From: Shimia sp. CNT1-13L.2
Lineage (GTDB): Bacteria; Pseudomonadota; Alphaproteobacteria; Rhodobacterales; Rhodobacteraceae
Assembly (NCBI RefSeq): GCF_024331145.1
Contig: NZ_JANDJO010000001.1
Span: forward strand, 620,001-684,000
Reading direction: 5' to 3'
DNA: 64,000 nucleotides
The first letter of the stretch is position 1, and each line of letters opens with the position of its first letter. This document shows positions 63,265 to 64,000 of the stretch, piece by piece. A model generated the notes under the pieces. It was not told the DNA's origin, searched no databases, and worked only from the letters and a program-made list of their open reading frames with translations. Made by a program: the position numbers and the translations under genes.

Positions 63265-64000
63265 TGGCTGACACGTTGAAAACCCCGCCCAAGTTCACCA
63301 CGCTTGGCTGCCGCCTCAACGCCTATGAAACCGAGGCGATGAAAGCCATGTCGCAAGAGGCAGGGCTGGACAACGCCGTCATCGTCAACACCTGCGCCGT
63401 CACCGCAGAGGCCGTGCGGAAGGCCCGTCAGGAAATCCGCCGCCTGCGCCGCGAAAACCCCGACGCCAATATCATCGTCACCGGCTGCGCGGCCCAGACC
63501 GAACCCGAGACCTTCGCCCGGATGGACGAGGTCACCCGCGTGATCGGCAACACGGAAAAGATGCAGCCCGAAACATGGCACGACATCGCCCGCGGCCCCG
63601 ATTTCATCGGCGACACCGAAAAGGTGCAGGTTGATGACATCATGTCCGTCACCGAAACCGCAGGCCACCTGATCGACGGTTTCGGCACCCGTAGCCGCGC
63701 CTATGTGCAGGTCCAGAACGGCTGCGATCACCGCTGCACCTTCTGCATCATCCCCTACGGTCGCGGCAACTCGCGCTCCGTGCCCGCAGGCGTCGTGGTC
63801 GATCAGATCAAACGCCTCGTCGACAAGGGCTTCAACGAGGTCGTGCTCACCGGTGTCGATCTCACCTCCTGGGGCGCAGACCTGCCGATGACCCCGCGTC
63901 TCGGGGATCTGGTTATGCGCATCCTGCGCCTCGTGCCCGACCTGCGCCGCCTGCGCATCTCCTCGATCGATTCTATCGAGGCCGACGACGCGCTGATGCT
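63264..64000 (+). CDS. mtaB: tRNA t6A37 methylthiotransferase MtaB, 3' end outside window
   Basis: A radical-SAM enzyme that converts t6A37 to ms2t6A37 in tRNAs reading ANN codons. The N-terminal methylthiotransferase domain has Cys in FTTLGCRLNAYE, VNTCAVTAEA and VTGCAAQTEPE (the auxiliary cluster). The radical-SAM motif is CDHRCTFCIIPYGRGNSRS. TGVDLTSWG follows. The frame is open to the window end (245 codons seen). The ATG at 63264 lies inside the dapF stop (TGATG), so translation is coupled. Confidence 0.95.
   Translation, partial: MADTLKTPPKFTTLGCRLNAYETEAMKAMSQEAGLDNAVIVNTCAVTAEAVRKARQEIRRLRRENPDANIIVTGCAAQTEPETFARMDEVTRVIGNTEKMQPETWHDIARGPDFIGDTEKVQVDDIMSVTETAGHLIDGFGTRSRAYVQVQNGCDHRCTFCIIPYGRGNSRSVPAGVVVDQIKRLVDKGFNEVVLTGVDLTSWGADLPMTPRLGDLVMRILRLVPDLRRLRISSIDSIEADDALM

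Overview
The window looks like chromosomal DNA of a marine alphaproteobacterium of the Rhodobacterales (Roseobacter group). The pointers are a GC-rich coding bias, a CcrM-type GANTC methyltransferase next to rnhB, AlkB, a Na+-translocating NQR operon, many class III cyclases, very large RTX calcium-binding proteins, and a dapF-mtaB pair. The taxon is inferred from gene content only. I see no phage, plasmid, IS element or CRISPR array.

Layout. 0-7.8 kb: 3' part of alkB, a six-TM adenylate cyclase, ccrM, rnhB, two small exported proteins, a membrane protein with a cytosolic winged-helix-like domain, and a DUF427-cyclase fusion. 7.8-22.7 kb: an amine-catabolism region. It holds a dimethylamine/trimethylamine-dehydrogenase-type flavoprotein with a divergent LuxR regulator, then a plus-strand operon (flavin monooxygenase, RidA, DUF1028, aldehyde dehydrogenase, LysR, ArgE-like deacylase), a minus-strand polyamine-type ABC importer (PotABC plus binding protein) and an M20 amidohydrolase. 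22.7-25 kb: a third cyclase, a CBS-pair protein and a small membrane protein. 24.7-32.1 kb: nqrM and apbE divergent from nqrABCDEF, the Na+-pumping NADH:quinone oxidoreductase with its flavin-insertion and maturation factors. 32.2-41.8 kb: tRNA-Arg(CCU), an RTX protein, a LacI-type regulator, and a minus-strand surface-glycan-like cluster (alpha/beta-hydrolase fold, sulfotransferase, DXD glycosyltransferase, two related GT2/GT92-like transferases). 42-48.5 kb: a translationally coupled creatininase / cytosine-deaminase-like pair plus an FAD-linked oxidase, a long gene-free stretch, a Tat-exported family 5 solute-binding protein and a small membrane protein. 48.5-51.8 kb: zinc uptake (znuA divergent from zur-znuCB around a palindromic Zur-like box). 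51.8-62.1 kb: a serine beta-lactamase-fold hydrolase, a 2395-residue RTX protein built partly from exact 600-bp super-repeats, and a third RTX protein preceded by a CtrA-like site. 62.2-64 kb: tRNA-Lys(UUU), dapF and the 5' part of mtaB.

How the genes may work together. The 7.8-22.7 kb block reads as uptake of a polyamine or other amine, followed by oxidative demethylation or oxygenation, imine/enamine clean-up (RidA), aldehyde oxidation and amide hydrolysis. No single described pathway known to me has this exact gene set, so it is the best candidate for an undescribed system. The next most unusual items are the RTX super-repeat gene, the DUF427-cyclase fusion, the membrane-tethered winged-helix protein, the degenerate-plus-active tandem glycosyltransferase, and a DapF whose second catalytic Cys is a Ser. 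Start codons were moved from the longest ORF start wherever a Shine-Dalgarno sequence or family length supported an internal start. No database or structure search was possible.
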